NCBI GenBank assembly: GCA_018398765.1
Contig: JAHBMJ010005782.1
Location: 1-22,500 of the forward strand
Length of the DNA: 22,500 nt
Direction of reading: 5' to 3'
DNA from: Chromera velia
Lineage: Eukaryota > Sar > Chromeraceae
The first letter of the stretch is position 1; each line of letters opens with the position of its first letter. The notes under the pieces were generated by a model, which saw nothing but the letters and a program-made list of their open reading frames with translations, was not told the DNA's origin and did not search any database. Made by a program: the position numbers and the translations under genes. This document shows positions 9,852-18,920 of the stretch, one piece after another.

Positions 9852-10397
9852 GTAAGTGAAATTTAAAGCGAAATCGGCAAAGGAATAACGAGAATAAGAA
9901 CCATTGAGCGAAGAGGATCGTGAGGAGCAAAAAGAAAGCTTTATACTAGAAACACGGAAGAATCTAAGCTTCTGACAGACCTGCGTGTCGGGATGGGTCA
10001 TTTGGTTGGCGGTGCTGTAACAGTTCTGAATCAGTGCTCTGCCGTTTCGTAGCTTCAGGTGTCAGACTCCCCGTTGAGTGTCTTTGTTCCCCTGTTCTTT
10101 ATTGTCGGAGCTGTCAGTTGTTCTCAAGTCCCCATCTATGCTCCTTCTGAGGGCTCCTCAATCGGTAGATAGCCATATCAATACATACAGTGACGCTGTG
10201 CATTCAGGCAGATGGAGTATTAAACAGGCCGAGGCTTTTTTCTGGCTTTAGGATGCTTCAGGCCCGCATGTGAGAGAAGAAACGAACCACCCATCAAGAG
10301 CCTTTTCATTCCTGTCATGTGATTGTTTGCACATATCTGCATGGATTCACCACAAGCTCAATCTTCCTGAAAAAATGCAAATGATTCTGTCTTGCAG

Positions 10398-10442
10398 ATA
10401 TCCAGCCGGCGTTCCGCTCCCGCATCCTCCATTCACTGACAG
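10398..10442 (+). CDS. Array exon 2 (Pro-rich)
   Basis: This 45-base segment lies between tctgtcttgcag and gtgagt. In phase 2-2 it reads YPAGVPLPHPPFTD. It joins array exon 1 through a GGA codon. The upstream intron carries the best copy of the TTTGCACAT...CTGCATGGATTCA acceptor block. Confidence 0.6.
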
Positions 10443-10867
10443 GTGAGTGAATGACGAAGTCGGCAGCACTATAGCGAGAAGAAGAGCGTTTGAGGGGAGA
10501 CGATCGCAAACAGGAGAACTGAAATATCTATACTAGAAAAGAAGAAGACTTTATGTGCCTGAAATGCCTGTGTGCATGCTAGTTTGGATCTCTTTCTCAA
10601 TTATTATGGTGATGTTCATTTTCTGCGGTGTTGGCTGTTGATGTGCCCTCATTGAGTGTCGTTGTTCGTCTTGTCTTTGTACTTAGAGTTATTATGAACA
10701 ATTCGAGGCCTCTATCTGCAACTTCATCCATAAAAGAAGAAGAATTATATACCATCAGCGAGTCACTTTCAATGTACGTCTTGTGATGCTTGGAACACTT
10801 GCATGGGTCAATTCATCATAAGAACTTAATTTCTGAAAGAATGAAAGTCTTGGATTGTGTCTTGCAG

Positions 10868-10936
10868 GCTGGGATACAACGCGATCCACCCCTCGATATC
10901 GCCGCCCAACCTGTCAATATCGCCGCTAATGTCTGG
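10868..10936 (+). CDS. Array exon 3 (Pro/Ser/Ile-rich)
   Basis: This 69-base segment lies between tgtgtcttgcag and gtacgt. In phase 2-2 it reads LGYNAIHPSISPPNLSISP and then LMSG. An internal near-duplicate (ATATCGCCGC, twice, 24 bases apart) encodes SISPP and SISPL, a micro-scale repeat within the exon. Confidence 0.6.
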
Positions 10937-11507
10937 GTACGTAAAAGGCAGAGACCATAAGCGCACAGCATTTTGACGGGGGAGGATCAAAAGAAGAAGC
11001 TTTACATTAGAAGAAAGGATAAATTCGATCATGCAGCTGAAATCACTCCATGTGCCATTGGCTTTCTTTTCAAATGGTGCTTCCTACTTTCTGATAGTAC
11101 ATTTCGGCAGATGACGTATTTTTGTTGAAAATCTCTGTTTCTCCTCTCTTTGTTCCTTCAAACCATGCTGGTCCAACCTCTTATATTCACCTATGTTCAC
11201 CTAAAGTATTGAATTAGCAGAGCTATCAGTTAACTGCGTTTGGGCTACAATGTGGACTCCTCACTAGGACTCCTCAATCGATAGCTAGACAGGCAGACAA
11301 TGAAGATTTGCATTCAGACATACAGATAGTGAAAACGTGGATTCAGGCACATAGATCATTGAACAGCTTCAAGCCCAGACTTGAAAGAAGAGAGGAATAA
11401 TCCTATAGCACCGAGAACCTGTCCATTCCTTTCATATGATCCTCCGGACATATGCGTGCATGGGTTCGTCTCAAGTTCGGAATCCATCTCCCTATTGTGC
11501 TTTGCAG

Positions 11508-11567
11508 ACAGATGTACCAGCAAATCCTGGACCCCCGCAGACCACCACCGCCTCCCTTGACTCAGAG
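11508..11567 (+). pseudogene. Array exon 4 with inactivated splice donor
   Basis: After gtgctttgcag, 60 bases in the family phase read QMYQQILDP, then RRPPPPPLTQR. Where the donor belongs the sequence is gagagtcg, one substitution (T to A at +2) from a consensus gtgagt donor. Without splicing, the frame reads through intron sequence for about 68 more codons to TGA at 11770-11772. A GTGAGC at 11618 is an alternative donor, but it would leave the wrong phase for the next exon. Confidence 0.55.
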
Positions 11568-12121
11568 GAGAGTCGAAAGAGAATGCGACATAATTCAAGA
11601 CATCAGTATTCTTCAAAGTGAGCGATCTCTTTCTGAAGGGGTCAGGCAAAAACAAAGTAATCACGGGAGTTTGTCATACAATGAGAGGATATGGTCACAA
11701 AACGGACACAGAAGATGTGAACAGGAAAAGAGGAAAACTTCATATACATGGGACTCTTTGTCAGTCGCTTGACTCATCTCCTACAGTGTTGGCCGTTGAC
11801 GTGTTCCTGTTGAGGGTCTTTTCCTCCCTAGCTCTCTTTGCTGTCGAAGCTGTCAGCTAGTTGCGTTTGGGTGGTCACACCAACTCTTTTCAATCGATAG
11901 ATAGATAGGCACAAGGAAGATTTACATTGAGACACATGGATCCTTCAAAAGTTTAAGTTATTCATTCAGCTTCAAGCCCGCTCGTGAAAGAAGAGAGGAA
12001 TCTCCATTGGCAATCAACAGAGTGTTATTTCCTTTCTTCTGATCCTTTGGACATCTGCGTGGGGTCATCACATCGTGAAGGTCTTCCTCAAAGAATTAAT
12101 GCTGCTGATTATGTCTTGCAG

Positions 12122-12185
12122 GAACATGCACCAGCAAGTTAATCCCGGTTAATCTAGGACCTCAACCTACACTGCGTCCAGTCAT
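12122..12185 (+). pseudogene. Array exon 5, frameshifted, with in-frame stop
   Basis: It lies between tatgtcttgcag and gtaagt, so both splice sites look intact, but its 64-base length is 3n+1, unlike the multiple-of-three lengths of its siblings. In the family frame it reads NMHQQVNPG and then TAA (12150-12152). Its start resembles array exon 4 at DNA level (ATGCACCAGCAA versus ATGTACCAGCAA). GTTAATC occurs twice within 11 bases, a possible source of the frameshift. It could alternatively be a genuine terminal exon ending at this TAA. Confidence 0.5.
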
Positions 12186-12669
12186 GTAAGTGGAAGGGGA
12201 AAAGGAAGCAACATACACGAGTGTGGCGATAAGAAAAAGGGAAAGAGTCAAAAGAAGAGAACCAGAATGCTTTCAGCAAACAACAAGAAAAACAGCAGAG
12301 TTTAAAGGAGAAATTCTTCGAATTGAGCGATCTCTTTCTACAAGATTTAAGCAAGAAAACAGAAATGATGAAAGTTTTGAGGCGAGACGATCACAAAAAG
12401 TAGCACAGAAACTTTTAGTACACTACAAAAGAAGAAAACTGGTGCGCATAAAATGCCCGGGTACCGGAATAGGTCTCTTGCGGTGTTGGCCATAGCTGTG
12501 TTCCTATTAAGTATCTTTATATGTTCCGTTACTCTTTGTTGTTGGTGCTGTATGGAGCTGTCAGTTCTTCTTAAGTTCCCATCCATGTCCCTTCTGAGGG
12601 CTTCTCTGTGATCGTTTGCACATCTGCATGGATTCAGCACAAGGTCCTGCTTTTCATTGTATCTTGCAG

Positions 12670-12738
12670 TCACTGACAGATGCAAAATATAGCCCACATT
12701 CAACCTGAAAGTTCTCCACCTGCTCCGGGTGCCCCAAT
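12670..12738 (+). pseudogene. Array exon 6 with in-frame TGA
   Basis: The segment is 69 bases between tatcttgcag and gtcagt, a multiple of three. In the family frame the third codon boundary meets TGA (12674-12676), then the frame is open and reads QMQNIAHIQPESSPPAPGAP. The first ten bases (TCACTGACAG) equal the end of array exon 2. An alternative acceptor at this CACTGACAG would avoid the stop but would change the incoming phase from 2 to 0. Confidence 0.5.
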
Positions 12739-13380
12739 GTCAGTAGAAAGGGAAAGGGATATTAAAGACAGCAGTATGACAAAAAGAAAAGAGACTTGAG
12801 CAAAAGTCAGAAAAGAAGACGGAAGGGCCTTTGGAAAGGGATGAACAAGAGGGCAAGGTCCTGAAAGAGGGATTAGGCGATCTTTTCATGAGAAGATTTG
12901 GAAAGACAATAAAAATGATGAGAGAGAACAAAGTTTAACAAGCCGAGCAAAGCAAGTACATTAGTAAGCTGAAGTGAAAAGCTGTGGGAGAAATGACTGA
13001 GAGTCTTCTGCCTGTCTGTTTCTGGGTCTATCTTGCCGGTTTTCTTTATCGGCTGCATGCTATGTTCATTTGGTTCAGTCTCTTCCGTTTCTTTGTTCCC
13101 GATGGATGTCTCTCTTCTTCCTCTATTTGTCATGGAGAGAACCTTATTCGTTTTTTTGTGTAAATGAGTTAACTGATTCAGCTAGTCCTTACAAAGAGGC
13201 ATTCAATTGCATGATCCTTCAGGAAATGACTGTACAGATAGGTGAAAAAGAACAAATCAAGGATGGGTGGAGTGATGGATAAAGAAAGGAAAGGAGGAAG
13301 TGCATGTGAATTTATACAGAGATTCTATGCATGCATGCACTTTATTCAGCCAATCAATCTGCATGTATTGCGTTTTGCAG

Positions 13381-13760
13381 ACGCATGCAGACGCCTAAGG
13401 CCCTTAAGCATATCAAAGACTGCCACGACCTCCACAGTGCCGAAATGATGGTGATGCTCATGGCCTACCACGAGCTTATGATCGCCTAGGGTCTTCAGCT
13501 CCGCATCATTAGGATGCGTGCTGGAGCGGCCCCTGACGAGGACACCGAAGACACCTCAGACCTCATCATTCCCGAGCTCCTCACTGGCGTGAACCCCGCG
13601 AAAGCAGTGCGGTTCATCTGGCCGAAGGTTATTTAGGAAAAAGAGGTGAAGCAGGACGTCACTCTCTACCACGTCTTCCCACAGGAGGAAGAGAGGAGAA
13701 AAGAGATGGTCGACGGCGACCTCGTCCTTCAGCCCCCGCCGCTGCGCTCCCGACAATGGC
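13381..13760 (+). pseudogene. Large domain exon with two in-frame TAG codons
   Basis: The acceptor is gcgttttgcag and the donor gtacgt (13761). In the phase entering from the array the exon reads about 126 codons with third positions rich in G and C. It begins MQTPKALKHIKDCHDL and has a Met-rich segment (EMMVMLMAYHELMIA), an acidic stretch (PDEDTEDTSD) and a charged C-terminal half ending PPPLRSRQW. TAG codons occur at 13487-13489 and 13634-13636. About six stops would be expected by chance in a random frame of this length, so two in otherwise codon-biased sequence suggest a former coding exon. Each TAG could come from CAG by one transition. Both are also followed by G and could end tiny in-frame GT...AG introns (39 and 48 bases), though these would be far shorter than any other intron here. 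The family is not recognised. Confidence 0.55.
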
Positions 13761-14000
13761 GTACGTCTGTTCTTATAATGCTTCCAGGATGTCTCGCGAA
13801 GTCTTCTTTGGCTTTTCTTTGAATCAACACGGGTTTTGCTGTACCTGCCTTGTTTTTTTTCTTCATTTAACCCTGTTCTGCTCTTCTGAATTCTTAGACT
13901 CTGAGATGGCAGAGACGGCTTTGCACAGATTCTGAACTGGTTTCATTGGCGCTCTTTTTAATGCACCTCTTTACTGTCTTCTCTTACTTCTGCACTATAG

Positions 14001-14069
14001 ACGGTGCCAACGTCCCTGCTGCTGCTGCTGCTACTGACTCTGGTGTTGCTTCTGCTGCAGCTCCCCAAG
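14001..14069 (+). CDS. Ala-rich exon near the gene's 3' end
   Basis: This 69-base segment lies between tgcactatag and gtatgt. It takes one base from the previous exon and donates one to the next. It reads GANVPAAAAATDSG and then VASAAAPQ. Five GCT repeats encode the alanine run. Low-complexity tail; no function assigned. Confidence 0.6.
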
Positions 14070-14098
14070 GTATGTATTGGAGGAGAGAGGGTCTGTGT

Positions 14099-14577
14099 GA
14101 CTAAGAGTGTAGATAAAGACTAGGAGGGGCTATCAGTGAGAAGAGAGGGTTTACATGTGTGACTTAGAGTACACATAGAGACTGTGAGGGCCTGTAAATC
14201 GGGGGAGCGGGTTTGTATAACTAAGAATGCAGAAAAAGACTGTATAGGTCTGACAGCTAGTGAGGGGACAGCGTTTATGTGACTGAGAATGCAGAAAGAG
14301 ACTGTGTGGGTCTGACAGCTAGTGAGGAGACAGCGTTTATGTGACTGAGAATGTAGAAAGAGACTGTATGGGTCTGACAGCTAGTGAGGGGACAGCGTTT
14401 ATGTGACTGAGAATGCAGAAAGAGACTGTATGGGTCTGACAGCTAGTGAGGAGACAGTGTTTATATGATTGAGAATGCAGAAAGAGACTGTGTGGGTCTG
14501 ATAGCCAGTGAGGGGACAGCGTTTGTATGACTGAGAATGCAGAAAGAGACTGTGTGGGTCTGACAGCTAGTGAGGGC
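14099..14577 (+). repeat. Intronic minisatellite, 62-bp unit, about 8 copies
   Basis: Units starting GACTGAGAATGCAGAAAGAG recur at 14219, 14281, 14343, 14405, 14467 and 14529, exactly 62 bases apart. More diverged copies start at 14099 and 14161. The central copies are nearly identical, suggesting recent expansion. The array lies in the last intron of the gene. Confidence 0.92.
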
Positions 14578-14832
14578 TACGAGTAAGGGAAGAACGTTTG
14601 TGTGTCTGATATGGCACTCTCTCTCTCTTCATTTTGCTTTCACTCTTTTCTTTCCTGCCTCCTTCACCCTCTTTTTCTCCTCCTCCCCCCCTCTCTCTCT
14701 CTCGTACGTCCTCACTCCCTTTCTCACTCTTCTGCTCTCTCTTATTTGTTTACTTGGATGGACTTTCATGGTATTTTATCCATCAGACTGTTACCTATCT
14801 TCTTTCTTCTTTGTCTCTCGTGCTGTCTGCAG

Positions 14833-14849
14833 ACAGAGTAGCCCTCTGA
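14833..14849 (+). CDS. Terminal exon, stop TGA
   Basis: After gctgtctgcag, and with one base from the previous exon, it reads DRVAL followed by TGA at 14847-14849. The exon is very short, so it rests on phase agreement and a good acceptor only. Confidence 0.45.
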
Positions 14850-15057
14850 GGAGTCTTCTCACGCCAAGTCCTGCCGCGTCAACGCCACGTTGGGTCTTTG
14901 TCTGCGTGCTTCTTTCTGTTTCTCTTTTCTTGTTTCTCTTCATTCTTTTCCTTAAGCGACGGGTAAAGAACAAAGGAGGAAAGAAAAAAAAAGAAGAGGT
15001 AGTATGGAGGTTAAGGAAAGGGGAAGCGGGAGCACAGGGAATGAGAATTGAGACGGC
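14850..15057 (+). other. 3' flank of the exon-array gene
   Basis: Mixed then purine-rich sequence following the TGA. It is probably 3' untranslated region. A frame running through it (14570-15061) begins inside an intron and is low complexity, so it is not called. Confidence 0.4.
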
Positions 15058-15512
15058 CTGAATGAATGAATGAATGAATGAATGAATGAACAAATGAATG
15101 AATGAACAAATGAATGAATGAATGAATGAATGAGTAATGTGAATGAAAAATGAATGAATGAATGAAAGCATGAATGAATGAAAGCATGATCAAATGAATG
15201 AATGAATGAATGAAAGCATGAATGAATGAATGAATGAATGAATAAATGAATGAATGAATGAATGAAAGCATGAATAAATGAATGAATGAATGAATGAAAG
15301 CATAAATGAATAAAATTTTATGAAAGCATGAATGAATAAATGAATGAAAGCATGAATGAATGAATGAATAAATGAATGATTGATTCAGAAAGCATGAATG
15401 AATGAATGAATGAATGAATGAATCAATGAAAGGCTTAGTATGAATGAATGAATGAATGAAAGCATAAATGAATCAAAGCATGAATGAATGAATGAATGTA
15501 TGAATGAATACA
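15058..15512. repeat. TGAA tetranucleotide array
   Basis: GAAT units are interrupted at intervals by AAAGCATGAATG, which itself recurs about ten times and gives the array a loose higher-order period. Frames translating as Ser-Phe-Ile-His repeats on the - strand are artefacts of the array. Confidence 0.93.
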
Positions 15513-16540
15513 TCCTGTGACAGAATGGAGTAATGAAGACATCACTTATTAATGGATCAATAATTGAAGACATGAATGATGATGAGTGGATAAATAAAGC
15601 AATGAAAGAATGAATTATAGATCGCTGAATTCCAGCGACTGAATGAACGAGCTTTTTGTACTTTGAAGAGAAAACCGGAGAAAACATACTGACTGCATGA
15701 CCAAAAGACTTCTTACACAGCTTGCCCTACGCGTGTCGTCTTAGAAGGCCCAAACGCATTGACTGTCCGTCTTTGCCTCTGCTATTTCATTTTTCACTCC
15801 CTCTCACGGACTTCGTTCAACGCTTGCGTGCATTGATTTCGTGATTTGCTTCCATAAGTCTTTTTCAGCAATGATCTTATTCTTATGCACAGACTACGTC
15901 CGTATGTGGAGCGATGTTAAGCAATCTGCATTCATGTTTTTTCCTGTCTGACTGTAACAGTGTCTGCATGCTCATTACATTCCATTGTGATGTTTTTTTT
16001 TTTTTGCACGTCCACTTGACTATCCACTTATGACGTAGCACACTAATATATCGATTTTCATCGCCCTTTGCTTTTAAGTCATATTCTCTATATTTGTTTT
16101 ACTCTGATCTATAAATTTCTGAGCATTTATATCATTTTTTTTTTAACATCATAATGATGTTACATTATGTTATATGCATATTCGGTTTAGTCTATTCTAA
16201 CACATTATAAGCTTAGGCTAGACCTTAGGCTAGCTTCGGTTTTTATAAATTATACTCTTCAGATTAAAATTCAATTTTAAATGTAACAAAACCTTCAATT
16301 ATTTTAGACAATAATTTCTTAATTCATCTTTTTACATATTTTTATACCAATTAAATATAATTTAACATGTTCATAAGATTGTTTAAAATGTTTTTATTAT
16401 CTACTTTTGTATTTATTAGATCTGGTGAACCAGACATGCATATCTAGTGACAATGGAAGTCACCTTCTCAAAGCTGGGAGCTGCAGCTTGTTGCTTCACC
16501 ATTTTTGGAGAATACACTATCAAGACCAATGTTTGTAAAG
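15513..16540. other. AT-rich intergenic DNA, no gene seen
   Basis: Unique sequence, increasingly AT-rich after about 16030, with short poly-T runs (near 15990 and 16135). No convincing frame, RNA gene or splice-bounded exon was seen. Confidence 0.55.
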
Positions 16541-16706
16541 CCCGTGGCGTTTGTGGGTAAACGCCACGGGGCCGCGAAGCGGCCCCAATCTGCCGCGGGG
16601 CGCTCAAAGGGCGCTCCACGGCGCGCCGCGGTACGCCGCAAAGGAAAAGTTTCTCGCATCCGCGCCGTGGAGCGACTTTCTAAGCTACTCTGTGGAGCTC
16701 CACGGC
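16541..16706. repeat. GC-rich hairpin cluster inside AT-rich DNA
   Basis: A perfect 12-bp stem (16541-16552 with 16559-16570, 6-base loop) overlaps by three bases an 8-bp stem with a GAA loop (16568-16575 with 16579-16586). The arm GCTCCACGGC occurs at 16613-16622 and 16697-16706, and its complement at 16664-16673, so the middle arm could pair with either. The abrupt GC rise against AT-rich flanks suggests an inserted element or organelle-derived DNA. A 151-codon frame across it is probably fortuitous. Confidence 0.75.
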
Positions 16707-17631
16707 AAACCATTCACAAACTTGTCAAAACATAGTGAAAACATGCATACCAGAGAGCCTCCTGAAAATTTTTGTCGCCTGTGGCGCAAAGAAGAGACCG
16801 TTTATTCGTTTTATGAGAATATTGGCAGGGCGGGGGTACGTAAGGAAGGGTACGGCGGTGCACCACCGCGGAGGGCTTTGAAAGAGTCTGTAGCGCAGCC
16901 GCAGACCAAATTGAAGACCGCAGGGCTAAAAATACCGGCTTTACAGGCATTGATCAAGACTGTAAGAATTGATATAAAAAAAATCTATTTGGTCTGCTTT
17001 CGATGATTGAGGGTTTTGTTATGCATACCGCGTCCCCATATATGAGGGGCGGATCTAGGCGGATCTAGCCTAGTTTATACCTCCTGAGGGTTAGTCAGAT
17101 TTTATAGGCTCTTTCATACCACTCACCAGCCTTTTTTCATAATTAAAAAAAATAAACCACCAGCAGTTTCCCACTCAAAAACTGCTTCATACCAGATTTT
17201 CCCCGAAAAATAGTATTTATAAGTACTGTATTTATATTATTATATATATATATGTAGTGAAAAAGAAGTTTATAAAAACAATGACATGGTTCTAGTAGAG
17301 TAGTAGTGACTAAATATTGCACTATAAAATAATATATTAAAATCATTTTAAATTAAGTATCTTTTCTTAGAATTTTTCCTAAAAAAGAAATTTGAAGTCA
17401 TTTATCCTCCATTAAAACATCTTGCTGCATTTAGCTGCGTTTCCCTTGTGCTAGCTGCTAGCACAGTAGCACATCAGTCTGAGAGTTAGAATCGTCCTAA
17501 CCTGACCTGAACCAGTCATAGAGTGCCTCTTTCTTCTGAGTACACCGTTTAAGCTGTACACTTTGCTTTTTGTACCCGTCTTCAAAACTAGCTGCGACTC
17601 CATATCCTCTTCTTCAGGAAGGCCCTCACAG
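16707..17631. other. Mixed intergenic DNA with small palindromes
   Basis: It includes a GCGGTG/CACCGC hairpin with a CAC loop near 16855-16870 and a 7-bp hairpin GTGCTAG/CTAGCAC at 17448-17464. The stretch 17120-17400 is AT-rich with a short TA run. No gene is supported. Confidence 0.5.
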
Positions 17632-18381
17632 CTGACCGGCTTACTGATTGGCTGACTGGCTGACTGACTGGCTGACTTGTAGAATGACTAGCGCTGACTT
17701 ACTGGTTGACTGGCAGGCTGACTGACTGGCTGACTTACTGACAGACTGACTGACTGACTGACTCACTGTCTGGCTCACTGACTCACTGACTGAGTGAGTC
17801 ATAACTCATAACTCACTGACTGACTGACTCACATCTGACTTACTAACTGGCTGACTGACTGACTGACTGACTGATACAACTCATGACTTACTGACTGACT
17901 CACTGACAGTCACTGACCGGCTGAGACTGCTTAACTTGCGGAATGATTCGCGCGGGCTGACTGGCAGGCTGACTTGCGCTGACTTACTGGTTGACTGGCA
18001 GGCTGACTGACTAGCTAACTTTAAGTTACTGACAGACTGACTGACTAACTGACTGACTGACTCACTGTCTGGCTCACTGACTCACTGACTGAGGGACTCA
18101 TAACTCATGACTCACTGACTGACTGACTGACCCACTGACTGACTGACTGACTGACTGTCAGTGACTGACTAACTGACTGACTGACTGACTGACTTACTGA
18201 TTCACTGACTAACTGACTCTCTGACTCATTAACTGACTAACTCACTGACTAACTAACTAACTCATGACTGACTGACTGACTGACTGACTGACTGACTAAC
18301 TGACTGACTGACTAACTGACTAACTGACTGACTGACTGACTGTCAGTGACTGACTAACTGACTGACTGACTGACTGAGTCA

Positions 18382-18413
<32 letters not shown>

Positions 18414-18540
18414 CACTGACTTACTGACTGACCGTGGCTAACTAAGTATCTGACTTGCGGAATGACTCGCGCGCCGGGCTGAGTGGCTGGCTGACTTGCG
18501 CTGACTTACTAGTTGACTTACTGGCTTACTTAACTCATGA
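17632..18540. repeat. ACTG tetranucleotide array with higher-order repeats
   Basis: About 900 bases of GACT units with variants (CTGG, CTCA, CTAA). Non-repeat words recur in order: GCGCTGACTTACT at 17691, 17976 and 18498, each preceded by GAATGA(C/T)T. The tract CACTGTCTGGCTCACTGA recurs near 17764 and 18061. Blocks of about 285 bases have therefore been duplicated on top of the tetramer expansion. Confidence 0.92.
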
Positions 18541-18619
18541 CCGATGATCAACGAATGATTTGTACATGCACGCATGCGTCCATACACATATCACGTCATG
18601 CCTCTGACAAGGTCCATGC

Positions 18620-18920
18620 AAGCGGTACCGGCCTTCGGCGCCGACCGGTAAGGTCCAGGAAGCGCTTTGGCGCCCATTGACAGTGTCCAGGCGGCGCCTT
18701 CGGCGCCTACCAGCAGTTTTCCGGCGGTGCCTACGGTACCCCCAAGAGGCTGGTCAGGCTCTGATGCCAAGGGGCCGCAAAAGCCAGTGCTTTAACGGCC
18801 GAAGGCCGTCAAAGCCAGACCACGCCGAAGGCGTGGGCCCGTAAAAGCCGGCCGATGGGTGCCGAAGGCGCCCCGCCGCAAAAGCCGAACCGTGCCGAAA
18901 GCGCGTGCATGAGCCCGTAA
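18620..18920. repeat. Cluster of GCC-GAA/TTC-GGC hairpins
   Basis: Short GC stems with three-base GAA or TTC loops follow each other: GGCGCC-TTC-GGCGCC (18693-18707), ACGGCC-GAA-GGCCGT (18795-18809, extended outward by GCTTT/AAAGC with one mismatch), CACGCC-GAA-GGCGTG (18821-18835) and GGGTGCC-GAA-GGCGCCC (18857-18873). The word CCG(C/T)AAAAGC separates them near 18775, 18840, 18876 and 18915. Upstream, TACCGG/CCGGTA (18626-18650) encloses another. It could be a mobile or replicating hairpin family; the function is unknown. Confidence 0.8.

Larger units (their letters stand above)
9716..12738 (+). repeat. Tandem array of diverged exon+intron units, about 470-640 bp apart
   Basis: Six exon starts (9801, 10398, 10868, 11508, 12122, 12670) are spaced 597, 470, 640, 614 and 548 bases apart. 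Their introns share ordered blocks. After most donors comes an AAAAGAAGAAG-like tract near a TACTAGAA motif. Next is a GTGTTGGCCGTTG-like block with a GAGCTGTCAGTT motif (near 10110, 11225, 11845, 12557). Then CCTCAATCGATAGATAG (near 10157, 11270, 11892) and TTCAAGCCC...GAAAGAAGAGAGGA (near 10257, 11369, 11971). Finally a TTTGCACATCTGCATGG block (10325, 11447, 12051, 12614) precedes the CTTGCAG acceptor. The conserved order shows duplication of whole exon-plus-intron units followed by divergence. Confidence 0.75.
9801..14849 (+). pseudogene. Multi-exon Pro-rich gene with exon array; probably decaying
   Basis: I do not recognise the product. Nine exon-like segments lie in order: 9801-9851, 10398-10442, 10868-10936, 11508-11567, 12122-12185, 12670-12738, 13381-13760, 14001-14069 and 14833-14849. 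The first three join cleanly in phase 2 and give a Pro/Gly/Tyr-rich peptide. Then lesions appear: a dead donor after the fourth, a length of 3n+1 plus an in-frame TAA in the fifth, a TGA in the sixth, and two TAG codons in the seventh. The seventh exon otherwise reads as a real domain of about 126 codons with strong G/C third positions, and the eighth and ninth finish the frame at TGA 14847-14849. Skipping exons four to six keeps the frame, so a shorter product is conceivable, but the two TAGs remain. It may be a pseudogene, a partly decayed live gene using alternative splicing, or contain sequence errors. Confidence 0.5.

Noticed and set aside
9801-13760. Ciliate-type genetic code with TAA/TAG as Gln
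   Set aside because: MPI ends at TAG at the expected family terminus, array exon 5 stays out of phase even if TAA is read as Gln, and one lesion is a TGA.
15058-15512. Possible CRISPR-like or regular spaced repeat in the TGAA array
   Set aside because: Recurring AAAGCATGAATG words have irregular spacing and no unique spacers; this is tetranucleotide slippage in a eukaryote.
16551-17006. 151-codon + strand open frame
   Set aside because: It lies across overlapping GC hairpins and has no recognisable domain or homologous neighbour.
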